DNA of 18,390 bases from Chloroflexota bacterium (GTDB lineage: Bacteria > Chloroflexota > Limnocylindria > Limnocylindrales > CSP1-4): contig JAKAAV010000002.1 of NCBI GenBank assembly GCA_021802185.1, positions 1 through 18,390 on the forward strand, written 5' to 3'. The position numbers were made by a program, and so were the translations under genes. Under the pieces are notes generated by a model. The model had not been told where the DNA came from and ran no database searches. It saw nothing but the letters and a program-made list of their open reading frames with translations. Shown piece by piece: positions 7,559-14,565 of the stretch. Each line of letters begins with the position of its first letter. Positions within the stretch are counted from its first letter, which is position 1.

Positions 7559-8817
7559 GCCTCGCGGGCGAGGCGAACCTGCGCGCGCCGCTCGATATCC
7601 GGCTGCACGCGGCCGGTCTCCCGCCGCTGCCCCGGTCCGCATGGCTCGAGATCGATGTCGCGGCGCTGGCCGCGAACGTCGCCACCATCAGGTCCCTGCT
7701 GCGGCCGAACGTGCGGCTCGCCGCCGTCGTCAAGGCGGATGCCTACGGGCACGGTCTCGTGCCCACCGCGCGGGTGTTCGCGGCCGCAGGCGTCGACTGC
7801 CTGTGCGTGGCGACGCTCGACGAGGCGATCGCGGTCGCCGGCGCGGCACCCGACGTGTCCGTGCTCACGCTGTTCCAGCCCCCCGCGGACGGGATGTGCG
7901 AGGCCGCGGCGCGCGGCATCGAGGTGACGCTCTCGGCCGAGGGCACCGTGCCGGAGCTGGCGTGCCCGGGGCTGACCGCGGAGCGGCCGCTCCGCGTGCA
8001 CCTCGAGATCGACACGGGGCTGCAGCGCGCCGGAGTCTCCCCGGCCCGGGCTGGCGCGGTCGCGTCGGCACTGCTCGCGATCCCCGGCGTGCAGCTGGTC
8101 GGGACGTGGTCGCACCTCGCGAGCGCACATGACGCGGCGGTCAGCGCGGAGCAGTCGTCGCGGTTCCGCGACGCGTGCCGCGCGGTCGAGGCGGCCGGAG
8201 GTCGCGTGATCCGACACATCTGCGCCACCGGCGGCGTGTTCGCGGCGACGGCTCCCCAGCTCGACATGGTGCGCGTCGGCCTGGCCCTCTACGGCGTGCT
8301 GCCCGACGCATTCCCGGCGGCGCCCGGCGCACGCGCCGCGGCCGCGCGCCTGCGTCCGGCCATGTCCCTCCGCGCGCGGGCCCTCCGCATCGCCGACGTG
8401 GAACCGGGGGAGGGCGTGGGGTATGGGGCGCGCTGGCGGGCGGACCGGCCCTCGCGCGTCGCGACCCTGCCGGTCGGGTACGGCGACGGCTGGGCCTACG
8501 CGTCGGCGGGGCGGACGAGCGCGCTCGTGCGGGGCACGCGCGTGCCGCTCGTCGGCAGCGTGGCCATGGATGCGATCGCCGCGGACGTGACCGACGTGCC
8601 GGGAGTCGGGCTCGGCGACGAGTTCGTGCTGCTCGGGGAGCAGGAGGGTGACCGGATCGCGGCCGTGGACCTGGCGCGCGAACGCGCCACGATCCCGTAC
8701 GAGATCGTGACCGCGATGGCGCGGCGACTGCCTCGCGTGTACGATGCCGGCGGCGACCTGTTGAGCGTGCGGACGCTCTCGGGCGAGTCGCGCGCGGCGC
8801 GGGCGAGAGGGCAATGA
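7555..8817 (+). CDS. alr: Alanine racemase Alr (PLP-dependent)
   Basis: Alr converts L-alanine to D-alanine for peptidoglycan cross-links. The 420-residue product begins with about 27 extra residues, then RSAWLEIDVAALAANV (27-42). The PLP lysine is Lys60 in AVVKADAYGHG (57-67). The second catalytic residue is Tyr290 in GVGYGARW, followed by LPVGYGDGWAY (305-315). GSVAMDAIAADVT (334-346) matches the family motif around MDQ, but with Ala340 in place of the usual Gln. PYEIVTAMARRLPRVY (381-396) is the normal C-terminal signature. GTG 7555 overlaps the nnrD stop by four bases and has a strong upstream ribosome-binding site. The stop overlaps the following ATG in the same way, so translation is probably coupled through nnrD, alr and the macro gene. 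Confidence 0.96.
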   Translation: MSLAGEANLRAPLDIRLHAAGLPPLPRSAWLEIDVAALAANVATIRSLLRPNVRLAAVVKADAYGHGLVPTARVFAAAGVDCLCVATLDEAIAVAGAAPDVSVLTLFQPPADGMCEAAARGIEVTLSAEGTVPELACPGLTAERPLRVHLEIDTGLQRAGVSPARAGAVASALLAIPGVQLVGTWSHLASAHDAAVSAEQSSRFRDACRAVEAAGGRVIRHICATGGVFAATAPQLDMVRVGLALYGVLPDAFPAAPGARAAAARLRPAMSLRARALRIADVEPGEGVGYGARWRADRPSRVATLPVGYGDGWAYASAGRTSALVRGTRVPLVGSVAMDAIAADVTDVPGVGLGDEFVLLGEQEGDRIAAVDLARERATIPYEIVTAMARRLPRVYDAGGDLLSVRTLSGESRAARARGQ

Positions 8818-9569
8818 CTGGCGTGCGGCTGTGGAACGGCGACATCTGCGACCTGCAGGTCGACGCGCTCGTCGTGCCCGCGATGCCGACCCTGTTCATG
8901 ACCTACGGCGTTGCCGCGGCCGTGAAGCAGCGCGGCGGACACGGCATCGAGTTCGAGGCCGCGTCGCGCGGACGGCAGGAGGTGGGAACGGCCGTGGCGA
9001 CCGGCGCTGGCTCGCTCGCCGCGCGCCACGTCATCCACGCCGTCTCCGCCGGGCCCGATCGGAAGACGTCGACGGGCGCGATCGACGCCGCGACCCGGTC
9101 CGCGCTCCGGCTCGCGGACTCGCTGGGCGCAGGCGTCGTCGCGTTCGCGCCGCTCGGCTCGCCGCTCGGCGGCGTCCCGCTCGCCGAGTCGGCGCGCGTC
9201 ATGCTCCGGGCGCTCCACGAGACGCTCGGCGCGACGTCCGTCGGCGAGGTCGTCATCGCCCTGCGGTCGGCGGCCACGTACGCCATCTTCCGCGAGGAGT
9301 TGAGCCGGCAGCGGATGCTGCGCGCCGTCCAGGTGACGCCGGGATCGGAGCTCGTCGGCATCCCCATCGCACCCGCCGACGCTGCGAGCGCAGCCGATCC
9401 CGAACCGGTCGCGGTGATCGCCTCGGCCCCGGCGCCAGCGGGCGCGAGCCCCGCGCCGGGAATCGCCGGCCGGCCCTCGCCCGGCGCCGATCATCCGACC
9501 CCTGGTCCGGCCGACGGACCCGGCGATCCCTCCGCGGACATCGTCACCGCGACTCGGGCGGGGCGATGA
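8814..9569 (+). CDS. Divergent macro-domain protein with a disordered C-terminal tail
   Basis: Macro domains bind ADP-ribose-type ligands, and some remove ADP-ribose from proteins or nucleic acids. Residues 1-175 of this 251-residue protein fit the fold: VRLWNGDICDLQVDALV (4-20), TYGVAAAVKQRGG (30-42), EVGTAVATGAGSLAARHVIHAV (56-77), and FAPLGSPLGGVPL (111-123) for the phosphate loop. The usual NAAN segment after VDALV is replaced here by VPAMPTL, so the asparagine associated with ligand contact and hydrolysis is missing. The glycine-rich pocket before GVAAAVK is also altered (FMTY). Residues about 180-251 are a Pro/Ala/Ser/Gly tail of the kind seen as linkers. ATG 8814 overlaps the alr stop (ATGA). 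Membership of the superfamily is fairly secure. Whether it hydrolyses or only binds ADP-ribose cannot be told. Confidence 0.8.
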   Translation: MTGVRLWNGDICDLQVDALVVPAMPTLFMTYGVAAAVKQRGGHGIEFEAASRGRQEVGTAVATGAGSLAARHVIHAVSAGPDRKTSTGAIDAATRSALRLADSLGAGVVAFAPLGSPLGGVPLAESARVMLRALHETLGATSVGEVVIALRSAATYAIFREELSRQRMLRAVQVTPGSELVGIPIAPADAASAADPEPVAVIASAPAPAGASPAPGIAGRPSPGADHPTPGPADGPGDPSADIVTATRAGR

Positions 9570-9859
9570 ACGACCCGCGGTTCCTCCGGCCCGAGGAGGT
9601 CCAGGACGAGCTCGTCGATGCCGTCGCGCGCGAGGTCCAGATGCGCGGCATGACCACGAGCATGGTGCTGTTCCTCGAGGCGAGCCGGCCGTACCGGCCC
9701 CTCGGCAGCCCCGCGATGCTGTTCTTCGACCCCGTCCTGCGGAGCATCCTGACCGGCGGCATCGCCGGCGTCGAGCGCGTTCTCGCCGACGAGAGCGGGA
9801 TCGAACGGCTGATCGAACGGCTCGAGGAGCTCGACGAGGAGTCGCGCTGGGACTCCTGA
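9566..9859 (+). CDS. Conserved-looking small protein of unknown function (97 aa)
   Basis: I do not recognise a named family with certainty. The protein starts MNDPRFLRPEEVQDELV, continues with an amphipathic helix (about 10-28), a hydrophobic centre (TSMVLFLEASRPYRPLGSPAMLFFDP, about 31-56) and an acidic helical end (about 66-93) rich in Glu, Leu and Arg. There is no signal peptide or clear membrane span, and it looks like an all-helical cytosolic protein. ATG 9566 overlaps the stop of the macro gene (ATGA), arguing that it is real and co-translated. Upstream, the same frame is only a shadow of the macro gene. The centre resembles short uncharacterised proteins I associate with Chloroflexota, from memory only. 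It is the last gene of the left operon before a 97-base gap. Confidence 0.72.
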   Translation: MNDPRFLRPEEVQDELVDAVAREVQMRGMTTSMVLFLEASRPYRPLGSPAMLFFDPVLRSILTGGIAGVERVLADESGIERLIERLEELDEESRWDS

Positions 9860-9956
9860 CCCGCGCGCCGGCGCGTATCCGGCGGGCGCCCGTCCGGCTC
9901 GCGAGCGACGCCTGCCGCGTCCGACGCGGACCGGACAGGCCGGGTAGGATCATCGG
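9860..9956 (+). other. Intergenic gap with GC-rich inverted repeats
   Basis: This is the largest gap in the window. It holds a 12-base palindrome CGCGCCGGCGCG (9864-9875) and a hairpin with a 6-bp stem and 3-base loop (CCGCGT 9915-9920, ACGCGG 9924-9929). No T-run follows either, so a standard intrinsic terminator is not supported. The gap may mark the boundary between two transcription units, and it ends in a possible -10 element for the next gene. Confidence 0.4.
9945..9950 (+). promoter_or_regulatory. TAGGAT: candidate -10 or weak ribosome-binding site of the MutL-like gene
   Basis: TAGGAT fits the TANNNT pattern and lies six bases before GTG 9957, which would give a leaderless transcript. 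The same bases contain AGGA (9946-9949), which could instead be a weak Shine-Dalgarno sequence seven bases from the start codon. No convincing -35 hexamer was found. Either reading supports GTG 9957 as the start. Confidence 0.35.
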
Positions 9957-11552
9957 GTGACCTCCGGCGCCACCCCCTCGTTCACCATCGACGTCGGATC
10001 GGCCTCGATCGCGGCCGCCCTCATCGCCCCGCTCGACGGCCGTCGCCGGCTGCTCGCATCTGCCGCGGCGCCCGTCGCCGTCGGCGCCGAGGCGCTGCTG
10101 CGGCACCTCGTCAACCGGGTCTCCGCCGCGGACGCCGACACCCTGCCCCACCCTGCGGCCTGGCCGGACTGGCCGCGCGTCGAGTGCCGCACGGTTCCTC
10201 CGCCACGCGTCGCGCTCGCCGGCGTCTCGCAGCGCGCCCTCGAGCCACTCGAGCGCGAGTTCACGCGGGAGGGATGGCGTGTGACGGCGAGCGTGACCGC
10301 GGATCGCGCGCAGGCGTACGATGCGGCGCTCGCCATCCGCGATCCCGAGCTCGACCTCCTCGTCGTCGGAGCACCCGACGGGACCGCCCGCGACGCGATC
10401 GCGCAGCTCCTCGCCGTGGTCGGCGCCGTCGCGTCACAGCGGCCCGGGCTGCCGGTCGTCCTCTCCGGTGGCGGCGCGACGGCTGTGCCGGGTGTCGCAC
10501 CCGACCGGACCCTCCGGGGCCACGGGCCGGCCGACACCGTCGCGGTGTCGCGGCAGGCCATCCCCGGCCGGCTCGCCGGACGCGAGGCCTTCGTCCGGTC
10601 GGTCGCGTCGCTCGCCCAGATCCTCGACCTCCGCGTCGAAGGCGTCGACGTCGGGCACGAGGCGGCGACGCGCCTCATGGCCTCACCCGACGGCGTCCTG
10701 CGCCGCATCGTCCTCGCGGACGGGGCGCTCGTCCCGTCGGCCGCGCTCGAGGACCAGCGCCTGCTCGACGCCATCGCTCGCTGGTCGCCCCTGCCCGACG
10801 ACGCGTACGTCGTCCGTGACCGGCTGCGGAACCTGCGGATCGCGCCCTGGCGCGACGCCACGTCGGACGGCGCGCGGCTGCGGCTCGCCGCGGCGCGTGC
10901 GGCGCTCGAGCGGCTCCAGGATGCCTGGGGAGACGACGGGCGAGACCACGCCGGCGGCGTGCAATGGCCCTTCACCGATCGCCATGGCCACGTCCCGACG
11001 ACGGCCCCCGACCTCCTGGTCGCGAGCGGCGGAGCGTTCGCGGCGCCGCCCGGACCCGCCGTCGCGCTCGCGCTCGTCGACACGCTGCGGCGACCCGGGG
11101 CCGTCGTCCTCGCGCACGACCACGCGCGCGTGCTCGGCCCGATCGGGATGCTGACCGACGAGGACGAGCGGAGACGGTTCCTGGCCGAGATCGTCGACGC
11201 CGCGCTCCTGCCGCTCGGCAGCGCGATCGTCGCACCGGGCCTCCGCGCCGCGCGGCGGGGGACGGTCAGGGTCACGGTCCACGGCGTCACGACGACCCTG
11301 CCGTTGACGGCCGGCGCGGTGCAGGTCGTCGACCTGCCCCCGGGGGTGTCCGCGACCGTGGAGCTGGAGTCGCCCGACAGCCTGTTCGTCGGGGCCCGCG
11401 CGCGCCGCGTGTCGTTCGAGGTCACCGGCGGCCTCGGAGGCCTGCTCGTCGACACCCGCGAGATCCCGCTCCGTCTCCCGGATCGCGCGGAGCGGCGGCG
11501 CGCATACCTCGATGCCTGGCAGCGGCCGCTCTGGACGAACGCCGAGCCATGA
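9957..11552 (+). CDS. MutL/GlmL-like ASKHA-fold protein (glutamate mutase accessory homologue)
   Basis: The 531-residue product resembles the MutL (GlmL) family, ATPase-like proteins of the actin/Hsp70/sugar-kinase fold found with B12-dependent glutamate mutase. The N-terminal phosphate loop reads FTIDVGSAS (9-17). A second nucleotide-site-like segment is LLVVGAPDGT (134-143), then VVLSGGGATAVPG (167-179). A further glycine-rich strand-turn LLVASGGAFAAPPGP (353-367) is followed by ALALVDTLRRPGAVVLAHDHARVLGPIG, as in MutL C-terminal halves. Residues from about 415 to the end form a beta-rich extension with a GLGGLLVDTREIPLRLP segment. No mutase subunit lies in the window, so the glutamate-mutase role is doubtful. 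GTG 9957 is the first start in the frame after the gap. The stop overlaps the KOW gene by four bases, tying the pair together. Confidence 0.72.
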   Translation: MTSGATPSFTIDVGSASIAAALIAPLDGRRRLLASAAAPVAVGAEALLRHLVNRVSAADADTLPHPAAWPDWPRVECRTVPPPRVALAGVSQRALEPLEREFTREGWRVTASVTADRAQAYDAALAIRDPELDLLVVGAPDGTARDAIAQLLAVVGAVASQRPGLPVVLSGGGATAVPGVAPDRTLRGHGPADTVAVSRQAIPGRLAGREAFVRSVASLAQILDLRVEGVDVGHEAATRLMASPDGVLRRIVLADGALVPSAALEDQRLLDAIARWSPLPDDAYVVRDRLRNLRIAPWRDATSDGARLRLAAARAALERLQDAWGDDGRDHAGGVQWPFTDRHGHVPTTAPDLLVASGGAFAAPPGPAVALALVDTLRRPGAVVLAHDHARVLGPIGMLTDEDERRRFLAEIVDAALLPLGSAIVAPGLRAARRGTVRVTVHGVTTTLPLTAGAVQVVDLPPGVSATVELESPDSLFVGARARRVSFEVTGGLGGLLVDTREIPLRLPDRAERRRAYLDAWQRPLWTNAEP

Positions 11553-12580
11553 TCCTGCCGGACCCCCTCGACCGCATCCCGCCGCGCCTCGCCTTGACGC
11601 ACCAGCCCATCGTCCGTGTGGCGCTGCGCCCGGGTGACCGGCCGCTCGTCGCGAACGGCGACCGGGTCGAGCCCGGGCAGCCGATCATCGAGCGGCTGAG
11701 ACACGCGCAGGTTGGCGAGCACGGACTGCACGGGCACGCGATGCCTGCCCCTGGCACGACGTTTGCCGAGGGCGCGTCCGTCGCCGGATCGGGACGCCGC
11801 GCGCTGCGGTTCGACGGTGCGGGCGAGGTGGTCTGCACGCTGCCCGGCGGCCGCGTGCGTGCGGTCGTCTCCCGGCACCTCGCCACGGTCGAGTCGCCCG
11901 TCGCCGGGACGGTCACGGCCCTCGACGCGACCGCGCTGTCGCTCCGCGCCGACGGGACGGGGATCGTCGCCGCGATCGCGGTCGGCGAGCCCGCATGCGG
12001 CCCGCTCGTCGTCGCCGTGGAGGGACCGTCGGCCGAGCTCCGCGCGCAACGGATCGACGTGCGGCACGCAGGATCCATCCTCGTCGCCGGGTCGCGTGTC
12101 GACGTCGAGAGCCTCACCAGGGCCCGGGCGATGGGCGTGCGCGGCGTGATCGTCGGAGGCGTCATCGGGACGGACGTGCACGCGCTCCGGGCGTCGACCG
12201 AACGCCAGGAGGCGTCGGTCCACGCGAGCCCGCCGTTCGCGCTGGTCGTCCTCGACGGATACGGGAAGCGGCCCATCCCGCCGGACGCCTGGGAGTCGCT
12301 GACGGAGGCGGCGGGACAGACGGTCGGGATCGCGACGACCCCTGCGATGGTGCTGCTGCCTCCGGATGCGGTGGCATCCCGGACGGACGGGTCGCGCGTC
12401 CGGGTCGTGTCGGGACCGTTCCTCGGCCGGACCGGCCGGGTCCTCGAGATGATCGGTCTCCGGCGCCTGTCCGGGGGCGTCTACCAGGAGTCGGCGCGCG
12501 TCGCGCTCGACCCCCTGGCGCCTCCCGGCGCGAACGACGTCGTCGAGCTGCCGATCGCGGACCTGGAGCGTCATGGCTGA
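11549..12580 (+). CDS. KOW-motif protein with a barrel-sandwich-like N-terminus, function unknown
   Basis: Three parts can be seen in this 343-residue protein. Residues about 14-50 and 114-145 look like the two halves of a barrel-sandwich hybrid (lipoyl/RnfC-N-like) domain: GDRVEPGQPIIERL (37-50) and VESPVAGTVTALD (114-126). A central alpha/beta part holds ILVAGSRVDVESLTRARAMG (177-196), VRGVIVGGVIGTDVHAL (197-213) and PPFALVVLDGYGKRPIP (228-244). A KOW-like segment, SRVRVVSGPFLGRTGRVLEM, lies at about 282-301; such motifs often bind RNA or ribosomal surfaces. No cysteine clusters or catalytic triad were seen. ATG 11549 overlaps the MutL-like stop (ATGA), and the gene overlaps tsaE by eight bases. 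No named family was recognised with confidence. The constant pairing suggests a partner of the MutL-like protein. Confidence 0.75.
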   Translation: MILPDPLDRIPPRLALTHQPIVRVALRPGDRPLVANGDRVEPGQPIIERLRHAQVGEHGLHGHAMPAPGTTFAEGASVAGSGRRALRFDGAGEVVCTLPGGRVRAVVSRHLATVESPVAGTVTALDATALSLRADGTGIVAAIAVGEPACGPLVVAVEGPSAELRAQRIDVRHAGSILVAGSRVDVESLTRARAMGVRGVIVGGVIGTDVHALRASTERQEASVHASPPFALVVLDGYGKRPIPPDAWESLTEAAGQTVGIATTPAMVLLPPDAVASRTDGSRVRVVSGPFLGRTGRVLEMIGLRRLSGGVYQESARVALDPLAPPGANDVVELPIADLERHG

Positions 12581-13082
12581 GCAGCGAACGCTGGGGGGAC
12601 CATCAGTCGTCGTCCGGAGCGGGTCGGCCGAGGCGACGCGTTCGCTCGCCGCGCACGTCGCGGAGGTCGCCCGGGCCGGCGACGTCGTCGCCCTGCGGGG
12701 CGATCTCGGCGCGGGGAAGACGCAGTTCGCGAAGGGGTTCGCGCGCGGCCTGGGGGTGTCCGCCGTCGTCAACAGCCCGAGCTTCACGCTGATGGCGGAG
12801 TACCGCGGCCGGCTGCCGCTGTTCCATCTCGACCTGTACCGGATCGCGGGCGCCGCGGACGCACTCGCCGGCGGGCTCCTCGACGAGCGGCAGCAGTCGG
12901 GCGTGACGGTCATCGAGTGGGCCGAGCGCCTGGACGGGCCCGTCGGGGGATCCGACCTCGAGGTGCGGTTCGAGGGCTCAGGGGACGAGGTGCGCCGGAT
13001 CGCGCTGCTCGCGCGCACGGACCGAGGACGGCCGTACGTGGAAGCGGCGCAGGCGTGGCTGGAACTGGCGGAGCGGCCGTGA
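12573..13082 (+). CDS. tsaE: tRNA threonylcarbamoyladenosine biosynthesis ATPase TsaE
   Basis: TsaE is the ATPase that supports the TsaB-TsaD complex in making t6A at position 37 of ANN-decoding tRNAs. The 169 residues match the family length. The Walker A motif GDLGAGKT is at 43-50, followed by FAKGFARGLG. The family signature NSPSFTLMAEY is at 67-77, then FHLDLYRI (84-91), and VIEWAERL (113-120) is the conserved strand carrying Glu and Trp. The start ATG 12573 sits inside the end of the KOW gene (8-base overlap) with GGAG at 12565-12568 as ribosome-binding site. The stop overlaps the tsaB GTG by four bases, as expected for a tsaE-tsaB operon. Confidence 0.95.
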   Translation: MAEQRTLGGPSVVVRSGSAEATRSLAAHVAEVARAGDVVALRGDLGAGKTQFAKGFARGLGVSAVVNSPSFTLMAEYRGRLPLFHLDLYRIAGAADALAGGLLDERQQSGVTVIEWAERLDGPVGGSDLEVRFEGSGDEVRRIALLARTDRGRPYVEAAQAWLELAERP

Positions 13083-13993
13083 CCGGGTTCGAGGCCGCTG
13101 GGCGCCACGTCCCCGGGAGCGGATGGCTCGTGGGGATCGACACGGCCACGCGCCGCGCGGCGATCGCGATCGGGACGGGGCGGGGCACGCCGCGCGCCTG
13201 GCGCTCGTGGGAGGCCGGCTACCGGCACGGCGAGGAGCTGCTCGCGGTGCTCGACGAGCTCATGCGCGAGGCCGGGATCGGGCTGTCGGACGTGGGGGCG
13301 ATCGTCAGCGGCATCGGCCCGGGCGCCTTCACGGGGCTGCGAGTGGGGCTCGCGACGGCGAAGGGACTCGCGTACGGGCTCCACGTGCCGCTCGTCGGCA
13401 TCGCGTCGACCCGGGGCCTCGCGCTCGCGGCGCTGGCGTCCGGCACGCTGCCCGGTGACGCGGGATCCCCGGCGAGGCACGCTCCGGCGTGGGACTCCCG
13501 GGAAGGGCCGGCTACGGTGGCGGTGGCGATGCCCGCGGGTCCGCACGATCGCTACCTGGCGCGATATCGGGTGACGTCGGGTGCCGGTGACATCGGCCGG
13601 CGGGGAGCGCCGGGTCGGGGCGACGTCGGCCGGCGGGGCGAGGCGGCCCGCGATGCCCGAGGACCCCAGGGTGGGGAAGGCCGCGCCCTCGAACTCGAGC
13701 CCATCGACGACCCCGTCCTCGTCCCCGGCGGCGAGGCCATCGAGCCATTGCTCGAGGATGCGACGCTCGTGGCGGTCGACCTGGCGGGCCGGCCCGGTGT
13801 CAGTGACGACGCGCTGGTCCTCGGCCGGGCGGCGCAGGAGGGGCTCGGGGCCGCGCTCCTGGCCGCGGGGCGAGAGGCGCTCGACCGCGGGGACGTCGAC
13901 GATGTGGCGGCGCTCGTGCCCGCCTACGTGACGCTGCCGCGCGGCATCACCGCGCAGACGGGGACCATCGAGTGGTCACGCGACCTCCGGTGA
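13079..13993 (+). CDS. tsaB: tRNA threonylcarbamoyladenosine biosynthesis protein TsaB
   Basis: TsaB is the ASKHA-fold scaffold that dimerises with TsaD in the t6A complex. The 304-residue product begins with about 15 extra residues, then WLVGIDTATRRAAIAIG (16-32). The family signature GPGAFTGLRVGLATAKGLAYG is at 80-100, then VPLVGIASTRGLALAA (103-118). It ends with AALVPAYVTLPRGI, as usual. Residues about 166-205 are an inserted low-complexity stretch rich in Gly, Arg and Asp, with an 11-residue near-repeat (DIGRRGAPGRG then DVGRRGEAARD) that typical TsaB proteins lack. GTG 13079 is chosen for its GTGA overlap with tsaE. The longer in-frame ATG at 12917 would sit inside tsaE. The gene is followed directly by rimI, its common neighbour. 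Confidence 0.93.
   Translation: MTGFEAAGRHVPGSGWLVGIDTATRRAAIAIGTGRGTPRAWRSWEAGYRHGEELLAVLDELMREAGIGLSDVGAIVSGIGPGAFTGLRVGLATAKGLAYGLHVPLVGIASTRGLALAALASGTLPGDAGSPARHAPAWDSREGPATVAVAMPAGPHDRYLARYRVTSGAGDIGRRGAPGRGDVGRRGEAARDARGPQGGEGRALELEPIDDPVLVPGGEAIEPLLEDATLVAVDLAGRPGVSDDALVLGRAAQEGLGAALLAAGREALDRGDVDDVAALVPAYVTLPRGITAQTGTIEWSRDLR
13589..13638 (+). repeat. Short 33-bp-period tandem near-repeat inside tsaB
   Basis: GACATCGGCCGGCGGGG (13589-13605) recurs as GACGTCGGCCGGCGGGG (13622-13638), 33 bases apart with one mismatch. It encodes the two 11-residue copies in the TsaB insertion. A multiple of three keeps the frame, consistent with expansion by slippage. Confidence 0.65.
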
Positions 13994-14565
13994 CCGTCGT
14001 CATCGAGCCCATGCGGGTCGATGACATCGCCGCCGTGCACGACATCGAGCGTGCCAGCTTCAGTGCCCCATGGCCGACGTACGCGTTCCGGCAGGAGCTC
14101 GAGTCCAACAGGCTCGCGCGCTACCTGGTCGCGAGGGACGGCGGCCGGATCGTCGGCTATGCCGGCCTGTGGCTGATGGTGGACGAGGCCCACATCACGA
14201 CGTTCGCGGTCGCGCCGGAATCGCGCCGGCAGGGGATCGGCGAGCGGATGCTGCTCGAGCTGCTGCAGGTCTCCGAGTCGGTCGGGGCGGCCGTCGCGAC
14301 GCTCGAGGTCCGGGTCTCGAACATGCCCGCGCGTCGCCTGTACGAGAAGTACGGGTTCCGGCCGGTCGGCGTGCGGCCGCGGTACTACACCGACAACAAC
14401 GAGGACGCGCTGATCATGACGACGGGGGAGCTGACCTCGAAGGAGATGCGAGGGCGACTCGCACGGCTGTCGGCCGAGCTGCTCGGACGGGAGCCGGGCC
14501 GCCGCGAGTCGGCCACGGCGAACGGGCGGTCGGGCGCGGCGGACGGCGGCGAGGTGGCCGGGTGA
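13990..14565 (+). CDS. rimI: GNAT N-acetyltransferase RimI (ribosomal protein S18 alanine acetyltransferase)
   Basis: RimI acetylates the N-terminal alanine of ribosomal protein S18, and some homologues act more broadly. From GTG 13990 the product is 191 residues. It has PMRVDDIAAVHDIERASFSAPW (7-28) at the N-terminus, typical of RimI. ITTFAVAPESRRQGIG (69-84) contains the acetyl-CoA pyrophosphate loop, LEVRVSNMPARRLYEKYGF (105-123) is the second substrate-side motif, and RYYTDNNEDALIM (131-143) is the family end. Residues about 148-191 form a charged, Gly/Ala-rich extension beyond the usual 150 residues. GTG 13990 overlaps the tsaB stop by four bases. GTG 13972 in the same frame would add six residues. 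The tsaB-rimI-tsaD placement is common and supports RimI over a generic GNAT. Confidence 0.92.
   Translation: MTVVIEPMRVDDIAAVHDIERASFSAPWPTYAFRQELESNRLARYLVARDGGRIVGYAGLWLMVDEAHITTFAVAPESRRQGIGERMLLELLQVSESVGAAVATLEVRVSNMPARRLYEKYGFRPVGVRPRYYTDNNEDALIMTTGELTSKEMRGRLARLSAELLGREPGRRESATANGRSGAADGGEVAG

Noticed and set aside
6805..8814. A 669-codon open frame on the minus strand
   Set aside because: It is antisense to nnrD and alr, has shadow-type composition (Arg/His/Gly-rich) and shows no recognisable motif.
10964..11548. N-terminal extension of the KOW gene to an upstream in-frame ATG
   Set aside because: It would overlap the MutL-like gene by over 580 bases, and the extra sequence is Arg-rich shadow translation. 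ATG 11549 gives the ATGA overlap.
9950..13546. A 1198-codon open frame on the minus strand
   Set aside because: It lies opposite four well-supported + strand genes (MutL-like, KOW, tsaE, tsaB), and its translation is Arg/Ser/Pro-rich without any domain. Long antisense frames are expected at this GC content.
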